A stretch of DNA of 49,759 nt from Pseudonocardiales bacterium (GTDB taxonomy: Bacteria > Actinomycetota > Actinomycetes > Mycobacteriales > Pseudonocardiaceae), in assembly GCA_019244165.1 (NCBI GenBank), contig JAFATA010000055.1, forward strand, positions 1 through 49,759, given 5' to 3'. The notes under the pieces are model-generated. The model was not told the origin of the DNA. It did no database searches and saw only the letters and a program-made list of their open reading frames with translations. Below, one piece after another: positions 38,822-48,164 of the stretch. The position numbers and the translations under genes are program-made. Numbering within the stretch: position 1 is the first letter of the stretch; each line of letters opens with the position of its first letter.

Positions 38822-41800
38822 ATGACGACGCGAGTGGTGCACCGACCGGCCAGGACGGTGGATCCGCTGCCGCCCCAGCAGCCGCTGGCGATCAGCCCCC
38901 CGCCGCTGCTGCCCGAGGGCAAGGCCACCTCCGGGATACCCAGCTTGATCCCGCTCGCCGGCTCCGCGGCGGGCATGAGCATGATGATGTTCCTGCGGGG
39001 CCCGGGCTTCGCCGGGTGGGGTGCTGTGATCATGGTGGTTACGCTGGTCGGGGCCGGCGTCTTGCAGCTCACCCAGCGCGGTCAGGCCACCCGCAGGCGC
39101 AAGGCCCAGCGCGAGCGCTACCTGGACTACCTGGAGGACCTGCGCGAGGAACTGCTGCACCAGGAACAGGAGTTCCGGCAGCGCTGCGGGCACCGCGACC
39201 CTCCGGTGAGCGCCCTGCTCGACATCGTCCGGGACCCGGCTCGGTTGTGGGAGCGCCGCCGGGCGGACGCCGACTTCCTGTGCCTGCGGATCGGCACCGG
39301 GGCCCTGCCGCTGCGCCAGCTCCAGCTGTCTGACCAGGGCACGTTGGCCAACCCGACCGACCCGTTCATGCAGTCCGAGGCCACCGCGGTGATCCGGCGC
39401 TTCAGGGCAACTCCGGGGCTGCCGTTGCGGGTGGCGCTGGATCGGGCCGGTGAGGTCAGCGTCATCGGCGCCCAGCGCGCCGAGGTGCTAGGCGTCGCCC
39501 GCGCGATCCTCGCGCAGCTCGCCGCGCTGCACGCACCGGACGACGTGACGGTGGCCGTGCTCGCCGACCCGGAGTTCGAGGACGACTGGGCCTGGACCCG
39601 GTGGCTGCCGCACGTGTTGGACCGCGAGCGGCTCGGCCCGGCAGGACCGACCCCGCGGCTGGTCGGCGACCCGCACACGCTGGCCGCCCTGCTCGCCGAG
39701 GACCTCGCCGAGCGCGCCAGGAGCGCGGCGAAGTCCTCCCGGCACGGGGCTGGCAGCGAGGAGGCCCGCACCCGGCAGCGGCTGCTGGTGATCGACGACG
39801 CGCACGGCCGCCTGCCGCGGCAGCTGGCCACCCCGGATGCGGCCCTCGGGCTGCCCAGCCTGGGCATCACCGTGGTGCACCTGCTCGCCGACCAGCTGCA
39901 CGAACCGGGTGAGGTCTCGCGGCGGATCACGGTTGCGGGCACCGCGGTGGCCGTGCAGGACCTCAAGGCGACACCACCGGTGAGCGTGCACGGCACCGTC
40001 GATGCCGCCGGCACACCGTGGGTGGAGGGCCTGGCCCGCCAGATCGCGCCGCTGCGGCTGTCCCCGGACTGCTACGACGACGGCTCGGGCACCCCCCCGG
40101 CGGACTTCACCGCGCTGCTGGGGATCACCGAGCCCACCCGGCTGGAGCTGAGCCGGTTGTGGCGGCCCCGCAGCGAACGGGACTTCCTGCGGGTCCCGCT
40201 GGGCGTCGATGCCGCGGGCCACCCGGTGCTGCTGGATCTCAAGGAGCCCGCGCAGCTCGGCATGGGACCGCACGGGTTGTGCGTGGGGGCCACCGGGTCG
40301 GGCAAGAGCGAGCTGCTGCGCACCCTGGTGCTCGCCCTGGTCGCCTGCCACCCCCCGGAGCAGCTGTCCCTGGTGCTGGTGGACTACAAGGGCGGCGCCA
40401 CCTTCGCCCCGTTCGAGCCCCTGCCGCACGTCGCCGGCCTGATCACCAACCTGGCCTCGGACACCTCCCTGGTGGAGCGGATGTACACCAGCCTGGACGG
40501 TGAGGTCCTGCGCCGCCAGCAACTCCTGGCCGATGCCGGCAAGCTCACCGACATCGGTGCGTACACCCTGCGCCGGACACAGCAGCCCGAGCTGCCGCCC
40601 CTGCGGTACCTCCTGGTGATCATCGACGAGTTCGGTGAGCTGCTCGCCGCCAAGCCCGAGCTCGTCGAGCTGTTCCTGCGGATCGGCCGGATCGGCCGCT
40701 CCATCGGGGTGCACCTGCTGCTGTCCAGCCAGCGCGTCGAGCAAGGCAAGATGCGCGGCCTGGAGGCCTACCTGTCCTACCGCATCGGGTTGCGCACCCT
40801 CTCGGAGACGGAGTCGCGCACCGTGCTGGACACCCCCGACGCGTTTTGCCTGCCCTCCGCGCCAGGAAACGGCTACCTCAAGGTGGACGTCACCGTCTAT
40901 GAGAAGTTCAAGGCGGCCTACGTGTCCGGCCCGCTGCCCGATGGCAGCGAACCCGAGGCGGCGCCGGTGATCGGGCCGCTGGTCAAGCCGATGCCCCGGT
41001 TCGGCCGCCCACCCGGGGTGAGCGGGCGCGACCAGGACCGCGGCGCGCCCAGAGCGCGGGCGGGGCGCCCGACGCTGCTGTGCACCATGGTGGACCAGAT
41101 CGCCCGCAGCGGGCGGGGCGTGCCGCCGGTCTGGCTGCCACCGTTGCCGGCGGCGCTGACGCTGGACCAGGTTTCGGGTGGCTTCGACATCACCCCACGC
41201 GGGGTACGCCTGCGCCTGGCGGCGTCCTGTCAGCCCGGGCTGCACGTCCCCCTCGGTCTGCTCGATGACCCCGCACGGCAATGGCAGGGCCCGTGGCTGG
41301 TCGACTTGTCCCGGGCGGGCGGCAACCTGCTGGTGCTGGGCGGCCCGGGCACCGGCAAGACCACCGCGTTGCGTACTCTCGCGCTGGGCCTGGCCACCAC
41401 GAAGACCCCGACCGACGTCGGGATCTACGCCATCGATCTGCTCGGCAGCGGCCTGCGCCCCCTGTCCGGCCTGCCGCATGTCGGCGGGGTGGCCAGCCGG
41501 GAGGACCGGGAGCGCATCCGCCGCACCATCGACGAGGTGCACGGCATGCTGGCGCAGCGCGAGCTGCTGTTCGCCCGCCACGGGCTGGACACGGTCGCTG
41601 AGCTGCGGGCCGCCCGCGCCACCGGCTCCCGCTCAGCCGGTAGTGAGCTGGCCTGCTCCGAGGTGGTGCTGCTGCTCGATGGCTACGCCCAGTTGGGCAC
41701 GGAGTTCGAGAGCGTGGCGGAGCGGGTGCAGGACATTATCGCCCGGGGCGGGCGGTACGGGGTGCATGTGGTGGCCACCGCGCGCCGGTGGGGTGAGGTG

Positions 41801-42781
41801 CGGGCCGGCCAGCAGGTCGCCTTCGGGCACCGGATCGAGCTGCGGCTGGCTGAGCCCGCTGAGTCGAGCATCGGGGGCGCGCTGGCCCGCGCGCTGCCGG
41901 CCGACCTGCCCGGGCGGGCGCTGAGCACCGGCAAGCTCTACGGGCACCTCGCGCTGCCCCGGCTGGACTCGGTACCCGATCCGGCCAGCTCGGCGCTGGC
42001 CGAGGCGGCGAGCCTGGTGCGCGGCGCCTGGACCGGGCCGCTGCCAGACCCGGTGCGGGTGCTGCCCCCGGTACTGCCCGCGGCCACCCTCCGCGACGTG
42101 CCCGCCACACCGGGAAGCATCCCGTTTGGCCGGTTTGAAAGCGACTTTGCCCCCGCGGTGCTCGATCTGGTTGGCCGCGACCAGCACCTGCTTGCCCTCG
42201 GCGACTCGGGCACCGGCAAGACCAACCTGCTGAGGTTGGTGGCTGGCGCGCTGATCCGCCAGTACCGCCCCGACGAGCTGGTGTTCGCGGTGTTCGACCC
42301 GCGGTGCGGGCTGGCTGAGGTGGTGCCGGAACCCTACCGAGGTGGTTACGCGCCCAACCCGGCGCTGGCGGCACCGCTGGCCGCGGCGGTGGGCAAGGAG
42401 CTGGCTCACCGCGATCCCGCCACCGCGACCGGGTTGGCCCCGCGGATCGTGCTGCTCATCGACGACTATGACATCCTCGCCGCGTCGGCGACCCAGCCGC
42501 TGGGCCCGTTGGTGCCCTACCTGGCCGCAGGCCGCGACCTGGGGCTGCACGTGGTGATGACCCGCCGGGTCGCGGGTGCGGCCCGCGGTCTGTACGAACC
42601 GTTCAGCCTGGGCGTGCGGGAGGCCGGCTGCCTGGCGTTGCTGATGTCCGGGGACCGCAGCGAGGGACAGCTCATTGCCGGAGTCCGCCCCAGCACGCTG
42701 CCGGTCGGTCGGGCACAGTATCTGCGCCCGGGCGAGCCGGCGCGCATCGTGCAGACCGCCTACCTGGAGGAGCCCTCGTGA
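38822..42781 (+). CDS. eccC: Type VII secretion ATPase EccC (fused EccCa-EccCb)
   Basis: 1319 residues, the full fused length. Two N-terminal transmembrane helices lie at about residues 38-80 (SAAGMSMMMFLRG, AVIMVVTLVGAGVL). Three FtsK/SpoIIIE-type ATPase domains follow: Walker A GATGSGKSE near 488 with Walker B LLVIIDEFGEL near 598; GGPGTGKTT near 840 with LLLDGY near 950; GDSGTGKTN near 1126 with LLIDDYD near 1209. Only the first has the canonical D-E Walker B; the others lack the catalytic Glu, as is usual for EccC. The motor drives substrate export with EccD and other Ecc proteins, which are not in this window apart from EccD. Confidence 0.92.
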   Translation: MTTRVVHRPARTVDPLPPQQPLAISPPPLLPEGKATSGIPSLIPLAGSAAGMSMMMFLRGPGFAGWGAVIMVVTLVGAGVLQLTQRGQATRRRKAQRERYLDYLEDLREELLHQEQEFRQRCGHRDPPVSALLDIVRDPARLWERRRADADFLCLRIGTGALPLRQLQLSDQGTLANPTDPFMQSEATAVIRRFRATPGLPLRVALDRAGEVSVIGAQRAEVLGVARAILAQLAALHAPDDVTVAVLADPEFEDDWAWTRWLPHVLDRERLGPAGPTPRLVGDPHTLAALLAEDLAERARSAAKSSRHGAGSEEARTRQRLLVIDDAHGRLPRQLATPDAALGLPSLGITVVHLLADQLHEPGEVSRRITVAGTAVAVQDLKATPPVSVHGTVDAAGTPWVEGLARQIAPLRLSPDCYDDGSGTPPADFTALLGITEPTRLELSRLWRPRSERDFLRVPLGVDAAGHPVLLDLKEPAQLGMGPHGLCVGATGSGKSELLRTLVLALVACHPPEQLSLVLVDYKGGATFAPFEPLPHVAGLITNLASDTSLVERMYTSLDGEVLRRQQLLADAGKLTDIGAYTLRRTQQPELPPLRYLLVIIDEFGELLAAKPELVELFLRIGRIGRSIGVHLLLSSQRVEQGKMRGLEAYLSYRIGLRTLSETESRTVLDTPDAFCLPSAPGNGYLKVDVTVYEKFKAAYVSGPLPDGSEPEAAPVIGPLVKPMPRFGRPPGVSGRDQDRGAPRARAGRPTLLCTMVDQIARSGRGVPPVWLPPLPAALTLDQVSGGFDITPRGVRLRLAASCQPGLHVPLGLLDDPARQWQGPWLVDLSRAGGNLLVLGGPGTGKTTALRTLALGLATTKTPTDVGIYAIDLLGSGLRPLSGLPHVGGVASREDRERIRRTIDEVHGMLAQRELLFARHGLDTVAELRAARATGSRSAGSELACSEVVLLLDGYAQLGTEFESVAERVQDIIARGGRYGVHVVATARRWGEVRAGQQVAFGHRIELRLAEPAESSIGGALARALPADLPGRALSTGKLYGHLALPRLDSVPDPASSALAEAASLVRGAWTGPLPDPVRVLPPVLPAATLRDVPATPGSIPFGRFESDFAPAVLDLVGRDQHLLALGDSGTGKTNLLRLVAGALIRQYRPDELVFAVFDPRCGLAEVVPEPYRGGYAPNPALAAPLAAAVGKELAHRDPATATGLAPRIVLLIDDYDILAASATQPLGPLVPYLAAGRDLGLHVVMTRRVAGAARGLYEPFSLGVREAGCLALLMSGDRSEGQLIAGVRPSTLPVGRAQYLRPGEPARIVQTAYLEEPS

Positions 42782-43128
42782 CGTTCGACATCGTCGCCCT
42801 GTGCCGGGAGCAGCCCGACGCCGCCATCGCCTTAGCCGCGATGCAGGTGGCCGGGCCGCAGCTGCGGGTGGACACCATCGATCACGCACACCTGGTACAG
42901 CTGTACCACCCGGACGGGCGGCTGCTGCTCACCACTGAGGGCCCGCGGCTGGTGCACGTGGCCGGCGAGGCCCAGCGGCTGCTCGGCATCACCGAGGACG
43001 TGCCGCACCCGGTGTGGTGGGTGGAGTCCCGAGCACCCGGCGGTGACCGGGAGGCCGAAGCGGTGGTCCGGCGCTTCACCCACGCGGTGCTCGCCGCGAC
43101 GGGAGGTGTCTCGTGGTCGAGCCGGTGA
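42778..43128 (+). CDS. Conserved small protein of the type VII secretion operon
   Basis: 116 residues from a GTG that overlaps the eccC stop (GTGA). A compact alpha/beta protein without signal peptide or membrane helix: LAAMQVAGPQLRVDTIDHAHLVQLYHPDGRLLLT, then HPVWWVESRAPG and EAEAVVRRFTHAVLA. The 3' end overlaps the next gene by 16 bases. No named family; position implies a cytosolic helper of the secretion system. Confidence 0.7.
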   Translation: MTFDIVALCREQPDAAIALAAMQVAGPQLRVDTIDHAHLVQLYHPDGRLLLTTEGPRLVHVAGEAQRLLGITEDVPHPVWWVESRAPGGDREAEAVVRRFTHAVLAATGGVSWSSR

Positions 43129-44087
43129 CCTGGCACCCCGCCGCCGATCGGGCCACCTCGGAAGCGTTGATCGTGGAGCAGGACCGCACCGTGGTGCCGC
43201 TGTCCACCTGGGTGACCGACGCGGCGGTCCAGGCGGCCGCGACCGAGCGGGTGTTGCAGGTGCTCACCCCGGCCCACAGCCGGATCACCTACCCGCTAGA
43301 GCTGTTGTTGCGGGACGCCGGGGCGCAGTGGGTGCTGCGCGAGGGCCCGGAACGGTTCCGAGATGGGCTCACCGGCTTCCGGCTGCGGTGGAACACGCAG
43401 CGTTTCACCACCGATCTCGACGCACCACCCCCCACGCCACCCGAGGCACAGCCGGGTTCAGGTGATCTCGAAGTGCAGATCTCCACGCTGTATCCGACCC
43501 TCGAGTCCGCTCCCCTGGGTGCCAGCACCGAGATCGTGGTGCGGACCCTGACCGGCGCTCCGCCCGCAGGCTGGGGTGTCGGCGAGCCGGTGACGCAGCC
43601 GTGGTCGCCCCGGGAACTCACCGCGCACTGCCGCGAACGGGCCCCGGCCCCCACCCGGCTCGTCGTGGTCGGCTCGGCCCTGGTGGGGCAGCTGCGGGTG
43701 CAGCAGCTCGACACCGGGGTGCTGGAGCGGGTCCGGCTCTCAGGGCCGCCGGCCGCGGTGGTCGGCCAGGACCTCGTCGAGGCGCTGGCTGCCCAGCTCG
43801 CCGACACCGTGCGATCGATGATCGTGGCAGCCCAGCCCGGTCGCCTGCACGGGCTGCGCGGCGGCTGCCCGACGCCGCCGGCGCTGCCCTATGGGATCCT
43901 CCTTGGCCCCCGCCTCGTCGCCGAGCGCGGTCTGGCCCATGCCCAAGCCACCCCTGCGGCACAGGTCAGCGTCCTCGGCCACGCCAGCAGGCCGGCCTGC
44001 TGGTGCCGTCTCGATGGCACCGAGCGTGCCCCCTTCGAGGTCCTCACCGCCGTGCTGATGCACTTCGGCCTCACCGCGGCCGGGTAG
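43113..44087 (+). CDS. DUF6177-like protein associated with type VII secretion
   Basis: 324 residues, soluble, no signal peptide. Segments such as LIVEQDRTVVPLSTWVTDAA, PLELLLRDAGAQWVLREG, RDGLTGFRLRWN and GILLGPRLVAERG resemble the DUF6177 family that accompanies EccC/EccD in streptomycete-like ESX loci. It is the last gene of the operon, overlapping the 116-residue gene. Function unknown; the family name is from memory and less sure than the context. Confidence 0.65.
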   Translation: MVEPVTWHPAADRATSEALIVEQDRTVVPLSTWVTDAAVQAAATERVLQVLTPAHSRITYPLELLLRDAGAQWVLREGPERFRDGLTGFRLRWNTQRFTTDLDAPPPTPPEAQPGSGDLEVQISTLYPTLESAPLGASTEIVVRTLTGAPPAGWGVGEPVTQPWSPRELTAHCRERAPAPTRLVVVGSALVGQLRVQQLDTGVLERVRLSGPPAAVVGQDLVEALAAQLADTVRSMIVAAQPGRLHGLRGGCPTPPALPYGILLGPRLVAERGLAHAQATPAAQVSVLGHASRPACWCRLDGTERAPFEVLTAVLMHFGLTAAG

Positions 44088-44971
44088 CGCTTGGTGAGTG
44101 ACGCGCCGGTGGCGAATCCGTCGCGTCGCGGATGACGCCGGGAGACTCTGAACTCCGCGTTACCAGCGGAACACTATTGCATGTATATAGCAATAAGGTT
44201 AAGGTGTCGGAGTCCGCAGTTGAGGCCCTGGAGACCAGTCGCAAGGGGCGAGCGCGTCATGCCCAACGAGATTCCCCACCGCCGCCGGCGCGCCACCGTG
44301 TCGCTATCCATGTCAGCCACCCGTAGTGACCCATCGAGGTACTCGATCGGGTCGTCGAGATCCTTCATCGGGTCAACCGGGCACTCCCGACGACGGCGTT
44401 GGGGCACCAGGAGCTGATCGCACTCGGTGGCCTGCTCGCCCAGATCAGCGGTGCGCTGCTAGCGCTCACTGATCAGCTCAGCGCCCCCACGCACCGCTAC
44501 GACCGCATCCAGCAGCGTCGCGCGCGCACCGACGCCAGCGGGGAGCCCGAGCCGGTAGCCGCCAGCAGCACCCTCCAGAACTGCCGCGACGGGCTCCGCA
44601 CCACCTACGCGGCCGCTCTCGCGGTTCCACACCGACCTCATGCGGCACTCCTACACGGTGCGCTCATGACTCCGGCAGCCCCGGTCGGGTGGCCTGGGGC
44701 CCTCAGCGAAGCGTTCCCACACTGCCTCGGTCAGCGCGGTGCCCTGCATCCCGACGGGTTGTGAGGCGGTTTCGGCACTTCGAGTCCTCCACCCTGAGAT
44801 CACTGACGGAGGTGTAGTGTGCATTGTTCAATAGTTGATAGACAGCAGGGTGAGGGGCCTTGGTGCGGTCGTCAGAATGTCCGATGCCAGAACTATTTAT
44901 TGGCACCCGTCATGTTGCCATGCCCGAGAATATCCCAACAGAACAATTGAGAAAATAAGGGGGTAATTCAC
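44088..44971. other. Largely non-coding stretch with weak ORFs
   Basis: Between the secretion operon and the cysteine-rich gene I see no gene I can defend. A plus-strand frame at about 44330-44764 gives a coherent helical start (VLDRVVEILHRVNRALPTTA, LIALGGLLAQISGALLAL) but has no proper start codon except a TTG at 44399, so it may be a remnant of a small actinobacterial protein. The last 150 bases are A/T-rich and may hold the promoter of the gene at 44972. Confidence 0.35.
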
Positions 44972-45250
44972 GTGTCCGAATCTCCGGGCGTCAGTCCCTG
45001 TCCAGACGACAGAATCTGCTTCTTTCAAGAAGATGGTTGCAAGGGAGTATCTGAGATACGTTCTGGGTCGTCCGTTTGCGTGCATCTTGAAGTGCTCCCC
45101 ATGGCCAGGTCGGTCGTAAACAATACCGCCGTACCGATACAAGTATACTCGTCCCGTGGGTGCTTGGGATCTTTTGTGGAGGTCGCGCCGGAAAGCGGTT
45201 GCGTGAGTCTCGATCCCCCCGGGCAGTCTTTTAAAAATAACCAAGAATAA
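44972..45250 (+). CDS. Six-cysteine small protein resembling peptidase inhibitor I36 / beta-gamma-crystallin
   Basis: 92 residues. GTG start with AAGGGGG eight bases upstream. Six cysteines (10, 16, 23, 36, 64, 77). ICFFQEDGCKGVSE, then ARSVVNNTAVPIQVYSSRGC and GSFVEVAPESGCVSL follow the Greek-key pattern of the I36 (SMI-like) inhibitor and crystallin-like families, in which an aromatic-rich strand and an NN(T/S) turn recur. Relatives are usually secreted, but this protein has no signal peptide. Lower GC than its neighbours. It could be exported by the adjacent secretion system or be processed as a peptide; neither is shown. Family call is moderate. Confidence 0.55.
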   Translation: MSESPGVSPCPDDRICFFQEDGCKGVSEIRSGSSVCVHLEVLPMARSVVNNTAVPIQVYSSRGCLGSFVEVAPESGCVSLDPPGQSFKNNQE

Positions 45251-45454
45251 GCCTTCTTCGGGGAGCGCCCAGATGTGGGATAACCCGTGGGTTCCGATGC
45301 AGGTTACCGTCTGTCGAAACACTTGTGACCAGGGATTTCTTCGTGTTCTCAGCTCTGCGTCGATAACACGATCATGAGGATGCTCCAAAAATTCTGAATT
45401 TCCGTCATCCTCATCGGGCCGGCCTGCCCCGCGGGAGGCCATCTGGTCGCGTTG

Positions 45455-46336
45455 TCAGGAGTCGGGCACCACGCTGGTGAGCGGAAAGGCGGTGATGTCC
45501 GCTAAGGGGCGCGATAGGTGCAGTGCGGTGTGGAAGTAACCGTCGGTCTCCTTCTCACGGGGGTCTTCACCAGCTGCGGTCACCGCCTCGATGGCGTACT
45601 GCTGCTCGGCGGCGCTGGTGAAGCGGCGTTGTGGGAAGGTGCGGGTGGTGGCCTTCTCGGTGATCAGGCGGTGAGACGCGAGCCCATCGGCGATGGGCTG
45701 GTAGGAGCCGGTGCGCAGGACGAACGCAGCGATCCATACTGGTCCGTGGATACTGGCCAGGAGTGGATGGAAGGTACGGGGGGACAAGAAGCTCACCCCG
45801 CCGGTGATCGTGATCAACCGTGTGTGGTGTGCGGCGCGGAGCAGGGCCGCAGTGGGAGACGTGGTCTCAAGATTCTCGGCGAACCCGTCATCCAGCAGGC
45901 CGACGGCACGGGCGTAGGTGATCGCGTTCGGGGCCACGTCCAGCCCGATCACCCGGGCCGCGTCGGGGCGTCGACGGGCCGCGTAGAAAACCCGGTCGCG
46001 CTCGATCAGCTCAGCGGTGCTCAGCGCGGCCGCCTGCGCAGACGTGTAGTGAGCGTACAAATCCTCCAGCGTCAGGTCGTGGTTGAGCAGGGCAGCGGTG
46101 ATGCCATAGGAGCAGCAGAGATCCAGTACCGTGACCGGTGGGGTGACGCGAGCGGTACGCGCGCACGCGGCGACCAGGCGCCGGAACACCTCTTGGGCGT
46201 GATGGGGCGTCTGGTACTCCAAGGGAGCGAAGGTCTGGAAGAAAGGCCGAGGGTCGGGCTGGTCGTAGAGCTCGTCGAACGGAGTCCGTTCGTTCTGCCT
46301 GGAGGCGGCCATCGCCTCCGGATCGCCGACGCTCAC
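45455..46336 (-). CDS. Class I SAM-dependent methyltransferase-like protein
   Basis: 293 residues. TVLDLCCSYGITAALLNHDL (about 70-89) is a SAM-binding motif with Cys in place of the usual Gly at one position; RVIGLDVAPNAITYARAVGLL is the acidic-strand motif II with adenine-binding helix. The C-terminal part is beta-rich (GPVWIAAFVLRTGSY, ITEKATTRTFPQRRF). Full-length reading frame. GTG start overlaps the stop of a short upstream ORF (GTGA). Substrate unknown; similar proteins are scattered in actinobacterial accessory regions. Confidence 0.72.
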   Translation of the reverse strand: MSVGDPEAMAASRQNERTPFDELYDQPDPRPFFQTFAPLEYQTPHHAQEVFRRLVAACARTARVTPPVTVLDLCCSYGITAALLNHDLTLEDLYAHYTSAQAAALSTAELIERDRVFYAARRRPDAARVIGLDVAPNAITYARAVGLLDDGFAENLETTSPTAALLRAAHHTRLITITGGVSFLSPRTFHPLLASIHGPVWIAAFVLRTGSYQPIADGLASHRLITEKATTRTFPQRRFTSAAEQQYAIEAVTAAGEDPREKETDGYFHTALHLSRPLADITAFPLTSVVPDS

Positions 46337-46476
46337 CCCGGGAGGCCCCGGACCCGGTCGGGCATCCGACTGACCGTCGGGCAGGAGACGATCAACAGCT
46401 CCCCTTCACCACCCGCGTCATCGAGCAGCAAAACCCCCCGGACTATCCCGCCGCCACGTTCCTTAACCACCCGCAC
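46333..46476 (-). CDS. 47-residue ORF coupled to the methyltransferase-like gene
   Basis: From GTG 46476: VRVVKERGGGIVRGVLLLDD, then GELLIVSCPTVSRMPDRV. Its TGA overlaps the GTG start of the methyltransferase gene. Codon pattern and strand-like alternation suggest real coding sequence, possibly the 3' end of a longer truncated gene, since the same frame extends about 13 codons upstream before a stop. No family recognised. Confidence 0.4.
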   Translation of the reverse strand: MRVVKERGGGIVRGVLLLDDAGGEGELLIVSCPTVSRMPDRVRGLPG

Positions 46477-46675
46477 ACCGGCCTCCCTCGCCAACGCCAG
46501 TGAATCAGGCGGCAGCCCTCACGCCGAGGACGTCGACGGCTCGGCGTGTCGGAGAGCAACGCAAACGGGGGAGGCAGAGGTGAAGCTGGACCAAGGGGAA
46601 GGACAGCCCCAAGCTTCCCCCCGGAGCACGGACACCCGACCCGAGATGGCTCCCGCCCTCAGGAAGGATCATGCC

Positions 46676-46774
46676 GTGCCTGCCCCTCATCCTGCTGAGT
46701 TCCACCGTCGTGCGGTGGAGGTGGCCCGTGCGGGGTCCACACCGATCGCTGAGCTAGCGAAGGAGAGCGGACCA
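46676..46774 (+). mobile_element. IS3-family transposase OrfA N-terminal fragment
   Basis: From a GTG at 46676 with AGGAAGG upstream the frame reads PHPAEFHRRAVEVARAGST then PIAELAKESG, the start of the IS3 OrfA helix-turn-helix protein. The recognition helix and the rest are missing; within 30 bases the sequence passes into the oppositely oriented reverse transcriptase relic. Confidence 0.7.
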
Positions 46775-46825
46775 TGGCTCGCCAGGCCTAGACACCTCAC
46801 TCTCGTTGACATGTCATAGTCTTCC

Positions 46826-46989
46826 GCGTCCAACGCCGCCCGGGCCGGCCGGTAGCCGTAGGGGTCGCGGTGAAAGATCGGCTCGACCTTCGCCTCCAAC
46901 CGCCTGGCCACCACCGTTTGAGCGATCCTGTCCGCGGCAGTAGGCACCCCCAGCACCCTGGTTCCCCCACCGTGCGGCGAGAGCGAAAC
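46826..46989 (-). mobile_element. Group II intron reverse transcriptase/maturase fragment
   Basis: The minus strand encodes PHGGGTRVLGVPTAADRIAQ, then TVVARRLEAKVEPIF and HRDPYGYRPARAALDA, the conserved finger/palm blocks preceding the YADD motif in group II intron proteins. Only about 55 residues remain; both ends are lost, so no functional intron is present. Confidence 0.8.
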
Positions 46990-47115
46990 ATTTTGGGCAG
47001 GCTGGTCGTCGGCAGCCCTCGCGGACCGGGTCAGTGACCGACAGCGAGGTCACCTCGGCTCAAGATCCGCCAATCCAACCCGTCAATCGACGGACCCGTA
47101 CTCCCGAGGAGACCA

Positions 47116-47926
47116 ATGCTGATCGGTGATATCGACATCCATCCCGTCGCCGACGGAACCTTTCGGGCTTCACCGGCCTACTTTGGCGACCACGCCCGCC
47201 CCGACCGGCCACGAGGACCTCTTCACCCGCCACGGAATGGCCTGGCTACCCATCGGGTGCTTCCTCGTTCGAACCGGAGACCGGACGATCCTCGTCGACG
47301 CCGGCATGGGGCCCGAGATGCGCGACGACGGGCCCCGCCGACTCCTCGTCGGCGGCCAGCTCCTGCTGGGGCTCCGCGCCGTCGGCGTGACCCCACCCGA
47401 CATCACCGACGTCGTCTGCACCCACCTGCACGCCGACCACTGCGGCTGGCTCTTCGATACCGAAGCCGAGGCGGTCTTCACCCACGCCACCGTCTGGTTC
47501 GGCGCGCACGACTGGGACCACTTCGTCGCCAACCCCGACGTGTGGATGTTCGACCACATCCGCCACGGCTTCCGCGTCGCCGCAAAGCGCGGCGCCCGCC
47601 TGCGGCCCGTCACCCTCGACACCACCATCGCGCCCGGCGTTACCCTGATCATGACACCCGGACACACCCCCGGGCACCTCAGCATCGTCGTCTCCTCAGG
47701 AGGCCGCCGCGCGCTACTACTAGGTGACGCGATCGTCTGCCCGGTACAGCTCGACGAGCCGACCTGGCAATCGATCGGTGACGTCGATCCCGAGCTCGCA
47801 CAACGAGTGCAAGAACGCCTGTTCCGCGAACTCGAGGACGGCACGACCCTCGGTGCCGGCGCACACCTCCCCGAGCTTCAGTTCGGCCGCGTCCTCGCCG
47901 GGCAGGGACGGCGCTGGTTCACCTGA
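47116..47926 (+). pseudogene. Frameshifted MBL-fold metallo-hydrolase
   Basis: The natural N-terminus (MLIGDIDIHPVADGTFRASPAYFGDHA) starts at ATG 47116 in one frame. One extra base at about 47195-47210 (in cggccacgagg) moves the rest into another frame: LFTRHGMAWLPIGCFLVRTGD, VVCTHLHADHCGW (H-x-H-x-D-H zinc motif), MTPGHTPGHLSIVV and LLGDAIVCPVQLDEP, to a stop at 47926. Apart from the shift it is a complete lactamase-fold hydrolase of about 270 residues, AiiA/quorum-quenching-like in arrangement. A sequencing error or a recent mutation are both possible. Confidence 0.78.
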
Positions 47927-48164
47927 CGGCGAGGCATCGGGCAGGATCTCGGGTCGATCTCAGCCACCGTCTTGAGCGGCCCGGACCATTCCAGGACGCG
48001 GCTGACCGTGGCATCGCCGAGGTAGATCGTATGCTCGGTCGCCATGGCCCCAGTTTGGGGCCTCGACCAGACACCACCACGCAATGCCTTCCCCAATGTC
48101 GGTCGCTGGGGCCGGTCCCCGGGACCCAGGAGCTTTACTATCACTGGGCCAGCAAGGGAGAGAA
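47927..48164. other. Short non-coding gap
   Basis: No gene or repeat seen. A GGGAG at 48157-48161 serves the next start codon. Confidence 0.4.

Noticed and set aside
39488..41581. A 697-codon minus-strand open frame inside eccC
   Set aside because: Antisense of a strongly conserved ATPase; composition (Gln, His, Arg, Gly) is typical of a high-GC shadow frame.
44174..44407. 77-codon minus-strand ORF with an acidic segment (DDPIEYLDGSLRVADMDSD)
   Set aside because: Looks partly protein-like, but no start signal or family; left as non-coding.
44897..45442. 181-codon minus-strand ORF overlapping the six-cysteine gene
   Set aside because: The plus-strand gene has a good ribosome binding site and a recognisable domain; the antisense frame has neither.
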